Shown here one piece after another: positions 35,946 to 45,554 of a DNA stretch of 64,000 bases. The notes under the pieces are model-generated. The model saw only the letters and a program-made list of their open reading frames with translations. It was not told the DNA's origin and did not search any database. The stretch is taken from positions 434,001-498,000 of the forward strand of contig NZ_JAIVAH010000013.1 in the NCBI RefSeq assembly GCF_020171745.1, read 5' to 3'. This stretch comes from Prescottella equi. Its GTDB lineage: Bacteria; Actinomycetota; Actinomycetes; Mycobacteriales; Mycobacteriaceae. The position numbers and the translations under genes were made by a program. Position 1 is the first letter of the stretch; each line of letters starts with the position of its first letter.

Positions 35946-37004
35946 GTGAACCGACGGATGGTGACCCTGCTGGCTACGTTGGCCCCGGTCTTGGCACTGG
36001 GTGTCCTCGGAACGACGGTGAAGGTCCCGTTCGTCGCGCTCGGCCCCGGCCCGACCTTCAACACACTCGGCGAGACCGACGTCGAGGAGAACGGCGAGAT
36101 CGTGCGCAAGCCCGTCGTCGAGATCGACGGCACCGCGGTGGACCCCACGAGCGGCAACCTCAACATGACGACGGTCGCGGTGCGCGACAAGCTGACGCTG
36201 TTCGACGCGCTCGGTCTGTGGGTCAGCGGGCGACAAGGTCTGGTGCCCCGCGAGGAGGTCTACCCGCCGCAGAAGTCGAAGGACGAGGTGAAGGAAGAGA
36301 ACACGGCACAGTTCGCCAAGTCGGAGAACAGCGCCGAACTCGCGGCCCTCCGGTACCTGAACCTGCCCGTGGTCGTCGAGATCCGCACCGTCGGCGACGG
36401 CGGCCCGGCCGCCGGGGTGCTACGCGAGGGAGACCGCGTGCTGCGAGTCGGCAGCACCCCCGTCGAGAGCGTCGAGGAACTGCAGGAAGCGGTCGGCGCT
36501 GCCGGGGCCGGATCCACCGTCGACATCACGTTCGTGCGGGACGGGGTGGAGACCACCGGACCCGTGACCCTCGGTTCCCGCCCCGATGCGGACGGTGACG
36601 ACGCGAACCGGGGCTACCTCGGTGTCGGCGCCACCACTGTTCCCGAGGTGCCGTTCACGATCGACTTCAACCTCGCCGACATCGGCGGGCCGTCGGCGGG
36701 TCTGATGTTCAGCCTCGCGCTGGTCGACAAGCTCAGCCCGGGTGAACTCAACGGCGGCGACTTCGTCGCAGGCACCGGCACGATCGACCCCGACGGTGAC
36801 GTGGGGCCGATCGGCGGCATCCCTTACAAGATGATCGCCGCGAAGGAAGCAGGCGCGACCACGTTCCTGGTGCCGGCCAAGAACTGCGACGAGGCGGTGG
36901 CGAATCGGCCCGACGGACTCGACCTGGTGAAGGTCGAGACGCTCACCGGCGCAATCGACGCCCTCGCCGACATCAACGAGGGCCGGCCCGCACCGAGCTG
37001 CTAG
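35946..37004 (+). CDS. YlbL-type membrane serine protease: PDZ plus Lon (S16) proteolytic domain
   Basis: 352 aa. One N-terminal transmembrane helix (VTLLATLAPVLALGVLGTTV) anchors it; a PDZ domain (~125-215: GGPAAGVLREGDRVLRVG) and an S16 domain with Ser250 (GGPSAG) and Lys295 (GIPYKMIAAKEAG) follow, the Lon Ser-Lys dyad. B. subtilis YlbL (DdcP) degrades a DNA-damage checkpoint inhibitor, and M. tuberculosis Rv3194c is the local equivalent. No cognate target is visible here. GTG 35946 matches the family N-terminus MNRR and lies 6 nt after TATCCT. Its end overlaps the convergent PPA1309 gene by 4 bp. Confidence 0.9.
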   Translation: MNRRMVTLLATLAPVLALGVLGTTVKVPFVALGPGPTFNTLGETDVEENGEIVRKPVVEIDGTAVDPTSGNLNMTTVAVRDKLTLFDALGLWVSGRQGLVPREEVYPPQKSKDEVKEENTAQFAKSENSAELAALRYLNLPVVVEIRTVGDGGPAAGVLREGDRVLRVGSTPVESVEELQEAVGAAGAGSTVDITFVRDGVETTGPVTLGSRPDADGDDANRGYLGVGATTVPEVPFTIDFNLADIGGPSAGLMFSLALVDKLSPGELNGGDFVAGTGTIDPDGDVGPIGGIPYKMIAAKEAGATTFLVPAKNCDEAVANRPDGLDLVKVETLTGAIDALADINEGRPAPSC

Positions 37005-37642
37005 AGCTCGTCCGCTTCGAGCGTCCCGTAGAGCGCGGAGACGATGCCGGGCGCAAGGTTGTCGTAGGTGCGCAGTTCGATCCCGGCGAAGGGGTCGTCG
37101 TCGTCCGTCGGGCGCAGCTGCAACAGTGCGAGGGACGGTCCGTCGCGCAACACGGCGGCGATCAGCCGGGCCTCGCGCCGATCGGGGTGCGACGCGGCGG
37201 CGTTCCGGGCGGCCGCGTTCTCGGCGTGCCGATCGGCGAGCGTCGGGGCGACGGCGTCGTCCAGGTCGGACTCCGCCTCGGGCGGCAACACCACGATCTC
37301 CTGCACGAGCGCGCAGCCGACGACCTCGGACGGCCAGGTGGTGGTGGCGAGGAACTCGTCGAGTGCGGGGGAGCCGCCCTCGACGTCGTCGGGCAGTTGC
37401 TCCTGCTCGATCGGGGTCAGCTCGGCACCGTCGTCGAGCTGGTCGAGGAGCGACGGTTCGGCCGCGGCGACGAGGGCCGTCGGGACGATGGCGAAGATCG
37501 TGGGGGGCTGACCCCACCCTCCGGCGTCGACGAAGTCGATCACCTCGTGCACGCATCGGCTCAAGGATTCGCTGGACAGACTCACTTTTCCGCTGTTTCG
37601 CGGGAACCCGTCGCCGTGGAAAACACCATCGCTATCGATCAC
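37001..37642 (-). CDS. PPA1309-family conserved actinobacterial protein
   Basis: 213 aa, soluble and acidic, with no signal peptide or helix. Conserved segments include the hydrophobic QPPTIFAIVPTALVAAAEP and the C-terminal ELRTYDNLAPGIVSALYGTLE. It recurs beside UPF0182 in actinobacteria but has no assigned role. GTG 37642 is used, with AAGGAT about 9 nt upstream; another GTG ~20 codons later is possible. Divergent from the UPF0182 gene. Confidence 0.75.
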   Translation of the reverse strand: MIDSDGVFHGDGFPRNSGKVSLSSESLSRCVHEVIDFVDAGGWGQPPTIFAIVPTALVAAAEPSLLDQLDDGAELTPIEQEQLPDDVEGGSPALDEFLATTTWPSEVVGCALVQEIVVLPPEAESDLDDAVAPTLADRHAENAAARNAAASHPDRREARLIAAVLRDGPSLALLQLRPTDDDDPFAGIELRTYDNLAPGIVSALYGTLEADEL

Positions 37643-37807
37643 GTCCCTATCCTTGCACCATGGCCCGACGACGCTGTGGCTCGGTCACGGGGCGCGACGT
37701 CGACGGGTGGTTACGTAGAGTGGGACGAAACGGTCACTCTCAGGTGACGCTGGACGGTGCATTGGCTGCGGCGCGAAGGCGTCGCCGGATTGTTGGGAGC
37801 GTGGCAC

Positions 37808-40732
37808 GTGGGCATGAGGCCCCCCGCCGGTTTACCTTCGTTGTCGAAACGCACACGGGTGCTGCTGATCCTGGCGTTGATCGCCGCAGCGCTGTTGCTG
37901 GTCGGCCCGCGATTCATCGACATCTACACGGACTGGTTGTGGTTCGGTGAGGTCGACTTCCGGAGCGTGTTCAGCAGGGTGCTGCTGACCCGGATCGCGC
38001 TGTTCTTCGTGGTCGGCCTCGTGGTGGGCGCCATCGTGTGGCTGGCGCTGCTGCTGGCGTATCGATCGCGTCCGATGTTCCTGCCCTCGCCGGGCTCGAA
38101 CGACCCGGTCGCGCGCTACCGCACCGCGGTGATGACGCGTCAGAAGCTGTTCGGCATCGGCATCCCGGTCGTGATCGGCCTGTTCGCCGGGCTCGCCGGA
38201 CAGGCCAGCTGGGCAACGGTGCAGCTGTTCCTCAACGGACAGGACTTCGGGATCACGGACCCGCAGTTCGGCAAGGACATCGGGTTCTACTCGTTCGACC
38301 TGCCGTTCTACCAGTTCGTCCTGAACTGGCTGTTCGTCGCCGTGGTCATCGCGTTCTTCGCGAGCCTGATCACGCACTACATCTTCGGCGGGCTGCGGCT
38401 CAGCGGCCGTCAGGGCGCACTGACCCGGTCCGCGCGGGTGCAGCTCGCGGTGCTCGCCGGCACGTTCGTGCTCCTCAAGGCGATCTCGTACTGGTTCGAC
38501 CGGTACGCGCTGCTGTCGAGCTCACGCAAGGAGCCCACGTTCACCGGCGCCGGCTACACCGACATCAACGCGGTGCTGCCGGCCAAGCTGATCATGCTGG
38601 CGATCGCCGTCATCTGCGCGATCGCGTTCTTCGCGGCGATCTTCCTGCGTGATCTGCGGATCCCGGCGATGGCCGTCGCACTGCTGGTGCTGTCGTCGGT
38701 TCTGGTCGGTGCGGTGTACCCGCTCGTCGTCGAGCAGTTCTCGGTCAAGCCGAACGCGGCCGACAAGGAGCGCACGTACATCGAGCGGAACATCACGGCG
38801 ACCCGGCAGGCGTACGGGATCACCGACCAGACCGTCGAATACGTCGACTACTCGGGCACGTCGACCAAGCAGCCCAAGGATGTTCCGGCGGACGTCACGA
38901 CCATCGCGAACACCCGCCTGCTGGATCCGAACGTGCTCTCGCCGACGTTCACGGCGCAGAAGCAGCTCAAGAACTTCTACGCGTTCCCCAAGTCGCTGAA
39001 CATCGACCGCTACGAGATGGACGGCGCGCTCCGCGACTTCGTCGTCGCGGCACGTGAGCTGTCGCCGTCGAGCCTGCAGGGCAACCAGACGGACTGGATC
39101 AACAAGCACACCGTGTACACGCACGGAAACGGCTTCGTCGCGGCGTACGCGAACCAGGTGACCGCCGTCAGCGGTGACACCCAGAACAACACCGGCGGCT
39201 ACCCGATCTACAGCGTCAGTGACCTGGAGACCAAGCCGGCGGATCCCGCTCTCGAGGTCGAGAATCCGCGTACCTACTACGGTCCGGTGATCGCGTCGTC
39301 GGACGCGGACTACGCGATCGTCGGCGGCGAGCCGGGCAGTGCTCCCCGCGAGTACGACACCGACTCGCGCAAGTACACGTACACCGGTTCGGGCGGCGTC
39401 GGAATCGGGAACTGGTTCAACCGCCTGGCGTTCGCAGCCAAGTACACCGAGCGCAACATCCTGTTCTCCGGTGCGATCGGTTCGGATTCGAAGATCATCT
39501 ACAACCGTGATCCTGCGGATCGCGTCAACAAGGTCGCGCCGTGGCTGACGACGGACGGCACCGTGTACCCGGCCGTCGTGAACGGGCGCATGCAGTGGAT
39601 CGTCGACGCGTACACCACGCTCGACAACTACCCGTACGCGCAGCGCTCCTCGCTCGACGGTCTGGTGCAGGACAGCACCAACCAGGCCAACGGCCGCATG
39701 CTGCCGAAGAAGGAAGTCTCGTACATCCGCAACTCGGTGAAGGCGACCGTCGACGCGTACGACGGCACGGTGACCCTGTACCAGGTGGACGACAAGGATC
39801 CGGTGCTCTCGGCGTGGATGGGTGTGTTCCCGGACACGGTCAAGCCCAAGTCCGAGGTGAGCGCGGATCTGCAGGCGCACTTCCGGTACCCGGAGGATCT
39901 GTTCAAGGTGCAGCGCGAGATGCTCGCGAAGTACCACGTGGACGATCCGGGCGAGTTCTTCAGCAACAACGCGTTCTGGTCGGTGCCCAGCGACCCGACG
40001 GTCGAGACGGACAAGAACCAGCCGCCGTACTACGTGCTGGCCGGCAATCCGGAGACGGCGAAGCCGCAGTTCGTCCTGACCAGCCCGATGGTCGGCTATC
40101 AGCGTGAGCTGTTGTCGGCGTACATCTCGGTGCAGTCGGATCCCGAGAACTACGGCAAGTTCCGGGTGCTGCAGTTGCCGACCAACACGCAGACGCAGGG
40201 TCCGCAGCAGGCGCAGTCCGCGATGACGTCGGATCCGCGTGTGGCGAGTGAGTTGGCACTGCTGCGGCAGTCGAACAAGGTGATCTTCGGAAACCTGTTG
40301 ACGTTGCCGATCGCGGACGGCGGCATCCTGTATGTCGAGCCGCTGTACACGCAGCGCAACTCGGCCAATGCGTTCCCGCAGCTCGCCAGGGTGATGGTCA
40401 GCTTCACCGACACCACCGGCATCCGTGTCGGCTACGCGCCGACGCTCGCGGAGGCACTGGATCAGGTGTTCGGTTCCGGCACGGGCAGCTCGGCCACGCG
40501 GCCGAGCGGTGAAACCGCGACCCAGCCGGAGGCGGGTGGACAGACGACTGCGCCCACCCCGGCGCCGCCGGCCGCCGGTCAGACGCCGGACAAGGCCGCC
40601 GCGGTTGCGGAACTGGATGCGGCACTGGCCAATCTGCAGTCGGCACAGTCCGGTGGCGACTTCAAGGCCTACGGTGAGGCGCTCGAGCGGCTGCAGAAGG
40701 CGGTCAACGCCTACCAGTCGGCCGGTGGCTGA
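37808..40732 (+). CDS. UPF0182-family large membrane protein
   Basis: 974 aa. About seven transmembrane helices fill residues 1-330 (RVLLILALIAAALLLVGPRF, then LFFVVGLVVGAIVWLALLLA and others), with the UPF0182 motif YTDWLWFGEV. The rest is a large extracellular domain ending in a Pro/Ala/Thr-rich linker (TTAPTPAPPAAGQ) and a helical tail. Function unknown; M. tuberculosis Rv3193c is the counterpart. GTG 37808 gives MGMR, matching that protein; ATG 37814 is two codons in. A perfect 21-bp hairpin terminates it. Confidence 0.88.
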   Translation: MGMRPPAGLPSLSKRTRVLLILALIAAALLLVGPRFIDIYTDWLWFGEVDFRSVFSRVLLTRIALFFVVGLVVGAIVWLALLLAYRSRPMFLPSPGSNDPVARYRTAVMTRQKLFGIGIPVVIGLFAGLAGQASWATVQLFLNGQDFGITDPQFGKDIGFYSFDLPFYQFVLNWLFVAVVIAFFASLITHYIFGGLRLSGRQGALTRSARVQLAVLAGTFVLLKAISYWFDRYALLSSSRKEPTFTGAGYTDINAVLPAKLIMLAIAVICAIAFFAAIFLRDLRIPAMAVALLVLSSVLVGAVYPLVVEQFSVKPNAADKERTYIERNITATRQAYGITDQTVEYVDYSGTSTKQPKDVPADVTTIANTRLLDPNVLSPTFTAQKQLKNFYAFPKSLNIDRYEMDGALRDFVVAARELSPSSLQGNQTDWINKHTVYTHGNGFVAAYANQVTAVSGDTQNNTGGYPIYSVSDLETKPADPALEVENPRTYYGPVIASSDADYAIVGGEPGSAPREYDTDSRKYTYTGSGGVGIGNWFNRLAFAAKYTERNILFSGAIGSDSKIIYNRDPADRVNKVAPWLTTDGTVYPAVVNGRMQWIVDAYTTLDNYPYAQRSSLDGLVQDSTNQANGRMLPKKEVSYIRNSVKATVDAYDGTVTLYQVDDKDPVLSAWMGVFPDTVKPKSEVSADLQAHFRYPEDLFKVQREMLAKYHVDDPGEFFSNNAFWSVPSDPTVETDKNQPPYYVLAGNPETAKPQFVLTSPMVGYQRELLSAYISVQSDPENYGKFRVLQLPTNTQTQGPQQAQSAMTSDPRVASELALLRQSNKVIFGNLLTLPIADGGILYVEPLYTQRNSANAFPQLARVMVSFTDTTGIRVGYAPTLAEALDQVFGSGTGSSATRPSGETATQPEAGGQTTAPTPAPPAAGQTPDKAAAVAELDAALANLQSAQSGGDFKAYGEALERLQKAVNAYQSAGG

Positions 40733-40759
40733 TCGGTAGGTTCCGAGTCCGGTGACAGC

Positions 40760-40804
40760 CGAAGGGACCCTTCATACGCTCCGAGCGTATGAAGGGTCCC
40801 TTCG
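40760..40804. terminator. Perfect 21-bp inverted repeat, bidirectional terminator
   Basis: Arms 40760-40780 and 40784-40804 match without error (left arm CGAAGGGACCCTTCATACGC), loop CCG. It stands 28 nt after the UPF0182 stop and 12 nt beyond the rpf stop, so it can end both convergent transcripts. A short T-rich tail follows on the plus strand. Confidence 0.9.
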
Positions 40805-40815
40805 TTTGGTGACGA

Positions 40816-41831
<1,016 letters not shown>

Positions 41832-41908
41832 CGCGGGGTGGAGCAGCTCGGTAGCTCGCTGGGCTCATAACCCAGAGGTCGCAGGTTCAAATCCTGTCCC
41901 CGCTACCA
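41832..41908 (+). tRNA. Initiator tRNA-fMet (CAT anticodon)
   Basis: 77 nt including encoded CCA. Anticodon CAT at 41866-41868 in loop CTCATAA. Initiator marks: three consecutive G-C pairs closing the anticodon stem (GGG/CCC), and no Watson-Crick pair at position 1-72 (C1 against T72; E. coli has C1-A72). The D loop AGCTCGGTAGCT and T loop GTTCAAATC are canonical. Confidence 0.95.
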
Positions 41909-41910
41909 AC

Positions 41911-41953
41911 GAAGAACCCCCGTCCTGATTCAGGGCGGGGGTTCTTCCTTTTG
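41911..41953 (+). terminator. Intrinsic terminator after tRNA-fMet
   Basis: GAAGAACCCCCG (41911-41922) pairs with CGGGGGTTCTTC (41936-41947), then CTTTTG. It begins 2 nt after the CCA end of the tRNA. It also reads as a stem for the convergent lipoprotein gene ending at 41981. Confidence 0.9.
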
Positions 41954-41980
41954 TGCTCGGCTATTCGTTCGCGGGATTGC

Positions 41981-42961
41981 TCACGCGGTGATCGCCTGCA
42001 GGGCGGGCGACACGGCGTCCAGCGTGTACGCGATGTTGAGGGGGCTCGGGTCGCTGAGGGCGCTCGCGAGGGGTCCGTTGACGGCGACGACGCTCGGTTG
42101 CTGCTCACTCCACACCTGACGTCCGCCCTTGTTCCAGACGAGCGTGAGATCCGCAGCCGTGAGGCTGTTCGCGTGCTCGTACGACACCGTGGTGCGGGTC
42201 TTGCCGTTGCCCAGTGCCTGCACCGCCGGCAGCAGGGTCAGGCCGAGTTCGCTCATCAGTTGCACCGCGGGATCCTCGGGGTCGGCGACCACGCCCACCG
42301 ATTCCGGGCCGGTGGTGGCGAGCACGAACGTCGCGCCGCGGGTTCGCGGTGCGGCGTCGCGCGTTGCGGCGATGCGTGCCTCGACACCGGCGACGATTGC
42401 GTCGGCCTCGGCGTCCTTCTGCAGGATCCGGCCGAGGGTGCGGGTCTGATCGCGCCAGCGGTCCACGAACCCGGTGGCGCCCAGCGGGGCGACGGTGGGT
42501 GCGATCGCCGACAGTCGCTCGTAGACGTCGGCGTTGCGAGCCGAGAAGTCGGCGAGGATGAGGTCGGGCTCGGTGGCGGCGATCGCCTCGTAGTCCGGGG
42601 CCCCGACCAGTGAGAGGCCGATCGCCCGGGCGTCGAAGTCGCCCTGCCACGGGAACTTGCCGTCGGCGGGGCCGATCGAGGTGAGGGTGCCGATCCCGAC
42701 CGGGTCGACCCCGAGCGCGAGCGCGACATCGGCCCACGACGAGGACAGCGCGACGATGCGCTGCGGGACGGCCGCGATCGTGGTTTCGCCCTTGCTGTGG
42801 GCGACGACGGTGGGCTCGGGCGTCGAGTTCGCGTCCGCTGTCGACGGAGCGCAGCCGGAGGCAAGCGTCACCGCCGCCACGGCGGCAGCGAGAAATGGGA
42901 TAATTCGGGCGAGTGGGCGCGCGATAGCTGTAGAAATGGTCGTACTCCTGGATGGGCGCAC
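41981..42961 (-). CDS. Iron-siderophore ABC transporter substrate-binding lipoprotein
   Basis: 326 aa from the GTG at 42961. Lipoprotein signal: basic N-terminus, hydrophobic IIPFLAAAVAAVTL, lipobox LASGC with Cys37. The two FepB/FecB-type periplasmic-binding lobes follow (PQRIVALSSSWADVALALGV; YEAIAATEPDLILAD; VSYEHANSLTAADL). It should capture ferric siderophores outside the membrane; no permease or ATPase lies beside it. The start is doubtful: the GTG has no ribosome site, while AGGAG stands 7 nt before an in-frame ATT (42937), which would give a normal-length signal peptide. A near-palindrome GGTTTTGC-CAAA-GCAAACC lies upstream at about 42970-42990. Confidence 0.88.
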   Translation of the reverse strand: MRPSRSTTISTAIARPLARIIPFLAAAVAAVTLASGCAPSTADANSTPEPTVVAHSKGETTIAAVPQRIVALSSSWADVALALGVDPVGIGTLTSIGPADGKFPWQGDFDARAIGLSLVGAPDYEAIAATEPDLILADFSARNADVYERLSAIAPTVAPLGATGFVDRWRDQTRTLGRILQKDAEADAIVAGVEARIAATRDAAPRTRGATFVLATTGPESVGVVADPEDPAVQLMSELGLTLLPAVQALGNGKTRTTVSYEHANSLTAADLTLVWNKGGRQVWSEQQPSVVAVNGPLASALSDPSPLNIAYTLDAVSPALQAITA

Positions 42962-43095
42962 AAATGTTGCGGTTGGTTTGCTTTGGCAAAACCTCCCGCA
43001 TTCTCCTGCATCGGCACGAGTTTGTCGCGCTGAACGAACAAGGAGTTGCGCTCAGTGCAACGGTCCGGTGGTGGGGTGCATCCCTCCGGACCAGG

Positions 43096-44739
43096 TCACG
43101 GCGACTCGACGTCCATCTCCACGAGCACGCGGCGCAACAGTTTGCCGGTCGCGTTGCGGGGCAGTTCCTCGATGAAGACGACGTCGCGAGGCACCTTGTA
43201 GCGGGCGAGGTTCGACTTCACGTGGGCGCGGATCTCGTCGGGATCGCGTGAGGACGTGGCCGCCGCGACGACGAAGGCCCGCAGGCGGTGGCCGAACTCG
43301 TCGTCCGTCACGCCGATCACCGCGACCTCGAGGACGTCGGGCCGCTCGGCGATGAGGTTCTCGACCTCGAGCGGGTAGACGTTCTCACCGCCCGAGACGA
43401 TCATGTCGTCGTCGCGGCCGTCGACGAACAGCAGTCCGTCCCTGTCGAAGTGGCCGACGTCGCCGGTGGAGAGCATGCCGTCGATGCGTTCCTTGTCGCG
43501 TCCGTCGGTGTAGCCCTCGAAGCTCAGGCCGGACTTGGCGAAGATGCGCCCGACGACGTCGGGTTCGGTGATCCGCTTACCGGCGTCGTCGAACAGGGCG
43601 ATGTGGCACGTGGCCGGCGGGCGTCCGGCGGTGCCGGGGGCGCGTTCGAGGTCGTCCGGGGTGGCGACGGTGACGGCAGCGACCTCGGTGGAGCCGTAGA
43701 AGTTGTGCAGCACCTTCCCGAACGCCTGCTGCGTGCGGATGCACAGGTCCGGCGGGATGGCCGATCCCGCCGCGAAGATCACCTTCAGCGACGACGTGTC
43801 GTACTTGCCGAGCACGTCGGGGCCGAGGTCGATGATCCGCTGCAGCATCGTCGGCACCAGTACGAGGGTGTCGGCGCGGTGTTCGGCGATCAGGCGGACC
43901 GTGGTCTCCGGATCGAAGCGGCGCTGCATCACGACGGTGTTCTCGAGAGCCATCCCCAGGCCGAGCTGCGAGATACCGGTGCCGTGGAACGCGGGCGCGG
44001 CCATCAGCATGGTCTGCTTGGGGCGCAACGGGATCCGGTCGAGGAACTGCGCGGTGACGAACGGGGAGGTGTGCCCGCGCGGCGCGCCCTTGGGGGTGCC
44101 GGTGGTGCCGCTGGTGAGCAGGATGAAGACGCCGGGCTGTTCCGGGGCCGGCACGGTGCCCGTGGGCCTGTCGGCGATGAGGTCGTCGAGGGTCCGGGGC
44201 GGGGTCTCGGCCGGGGGCGTGCGCACGGGCCCGTCCACCCACGACAGGAACGTCGTGACGTCGGACGGCAGGGCGTCGGCGATGTCGGCGAACTCGCTGT
44301 CGAAGACGAAGAACTGCACCTTCTCCCGCGCCGCGACGTCGACCAGCTGGGGCCGCGCGAAGCCGGTGTTCATCAGCACCAGGCGCACGCCGCTCTTGGC
44401 GGCGGCGAGCATCGTGAGGATCAGGCCGCGGTGGTTGCGGCACATCGCCCCGACGCAGGTGCCGACGCCGATGCCCTCGGCCTTCCACGCGCGCACCAGC
44501 GCATTGGACTGCGCCTCGAGTTCGGAGTACGTGAGCCGGCCGCGTTCGTCCACGAGCGCGATCCGGCCGTGGCCGGCGGCGGCATGGGCGTGCACCGAAC
44601 CGGCGAACGGGCCGTACTTGTCGACGGCGAGGAGGACGCGGATGCCCTCGTCGACGCGGGGGAAGGGGATGAGACCGGACCGCTGCATCACGCGGACGGC
44701 GCTGAGCGTGTCGGTGATCTTCGTCAGAACGTCCTGCAT
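43096..44739 (-). CDS. Acyl-CoA synthetase (FadD-like, AMP-forming)
   Basis: 547 aa of the ANL superfamily. The P-loop is LLTSGTTGTPKGAPRGH, followed by FYGSTEVAAVT (A5), STGDVGHFDRDGLLFVDGR (A7) and the C-terminal Lys in NATGKLLRR. It activates a carboxylic acid, probably a fatty acid, to acyl-AMP and then acyl-CoA. Substrate is not evident. ATG 44739 follows GGGAG with 6-nt spacing; longer in-frame readings reach into the divergent gene and are unlikely. No beta-oxidation gene is adjacent, but fadE23/24 lie 5 kb away. Confidence 0.9.
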   Translation of the reverse strand: MQDVLTKITDTLSAVRVMQRSGLIPFPRVDEGIRVLLAVDKYGPFAGSVHAHAAAGHGRIALVDERGRLTYSELEAQSNALVRAWKAEGIGVGTCVGAMCRNHRGLILTMLAAAKSGVRLVLMNTGFARPQLVDVAAREKVQFFVFDSEFADIADALPSDVTTFLSWVDGPVRTPPAETPPRTLDDLIADRPTGTVPAPEQPGVFILLTSGTTGTPKGAPRGHTSPFVTAQFLDRIPLRPKQTMLMAAPAFHGTGISQLGLGMALENTVVMQRRFDPETTVRLIAEHRADTLVLVPTMLQRIIDLGPDVLGKYDTSSLKVIFAAGSAIPPDLCIRTQQAFGKVLHNFYGSTEVAAVTVATPDDLERAPGTAGRPPATCHIALFDDAGKRITEPDVVGRIFAKSGLSFEGYTDGRDKERIDGMLSTGDVGHFDRDGLLFVDGRDDDMIVSGGENVYPLEVENLIAERPDVLEVAVIGVTDDEFGHRLRAFVVAAATSSRDPDEIRAHVKSNLARYKVPRDVVFIEELPRNATGKLLRRVLVEMDVESP

Positions 44740-44865
44740 GGTTGCTCCCATCGGTGACGTCGGCAGCCCCAGACTAGCGGTGATATGCGTCACAGTGGGT
44801 GGATTCGTCCTGGTCCGAAGGTCAGTGGAGGGAGCGATCCCGGCGGCGACAGTTAGTCTCGCGGA

Positions 44866-45402
44866 GTGAAATCCGGAGCCGACGCCGCTGCGCAACTGCG
44901 CGGCACGGTCGTCGGCGCGCTGTCCGGGGCGATCAGCGTCGCCGCGCACGGGTTCGGTGGTGGGTCCGCGTTCCCCGGCGACGAGGCGATCGTGCTGCTG
45001 GTTGCGGCGAGTGCCGTCGTCGGCGCTGCGGTCGCGTCGGTGCGCACCCGCCGTGGACCGCTCGTGCTTCTCGCGCTGATGCTGGCGGCGGGGCAGGGCA
45101 TCGGCCACTTCACCCTCACGCTGGCGTCCGAGCATGCGCACGGCCTGCAGCTCACCCCGCAGATGCTCGGCGCGCACGCCGCGGCGACCGTCGTCGGCGT
45201 CGCGTTGATCCGGGCCGCCGAGCGGTCGCTGCTCAGCGTCATCGGATCGGTGCTCCGGGTCGTCGTCGCGGTACTGTCCGCGCCTCCCGTCCCCGACATC
45301 CGCAGGTGGACACCCACCGTCGTCCGTCGTCTCGACCCGACGACCTCACGCGTCGCCCGTGCCGCCGGCGGTACCCGCGGCCCGCCCGCTCTTTCCTGGT
45401 AG
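44866..45402 (+). CDS. Small multi-pass membrane protein of unknown function
   Basis: 178 aa with about four hydrophobic helices (IVLLVAASAVVGAAVASV, LVLLALMLAAGQGIGHFTL, MLGAHAAATVVGVALI and one more) and a basic cytoplasmic tail (RRWTPTVVRRLDP). The His pair in FTLTLASEHAHG before helix three is the only notable polar motif, and might bind metal. It precedes a PepSY membrane protein with a His-rich loop, so a shared metal-related job is possible. GTG start 6 nt after TAGTCT, so leaderless. Confidence 0.6.
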   Translation: MKSGADAAAQLRGTVVGALSGAISVAAHGFGGGSAFPGDEAIVLLVAASAVVGAAVASVRTRRGPLVLLALMLAAGQGIGHFTLTLASEHAHGLQLTPQMLGAHAAATVVGVALIRAAERSLLSVIGSVLRVVVAVLSAPPVPDIRRWTPTVVRRLDPTTSRVARAAGGTRGPPALSW

Positions 45403-45500
45403 CCGACCGGTCACGCGCTCGCGTGTCCGGTATCTGCCGTCGTCTTCACCGCCGATGTCCCACACGACCCGTGTGCCGGGGCCCGTCGGCGGGTTCCTTG

Positions 45501-45525
45501 CGGCGCGCGTTCGTTTCGCGCGCCG
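45501..45525 (+). repeat. GC-rich hairpin upstream of the PepSY gene
   Basis: CGGCGCGCG (45501-45509) and CGCGCGCCG (45517-45525) form a perfect 9-bp stem with loop TTCGTTT, ~30 nt before the start codon. It could be a terminator for the preceding gene or a leader element; it lacks a following T-run. Confidence 0.45.
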
Positions 45526-45554
45526 ATCCGAGACTTCAGGAAAGAGCCTGTGTC

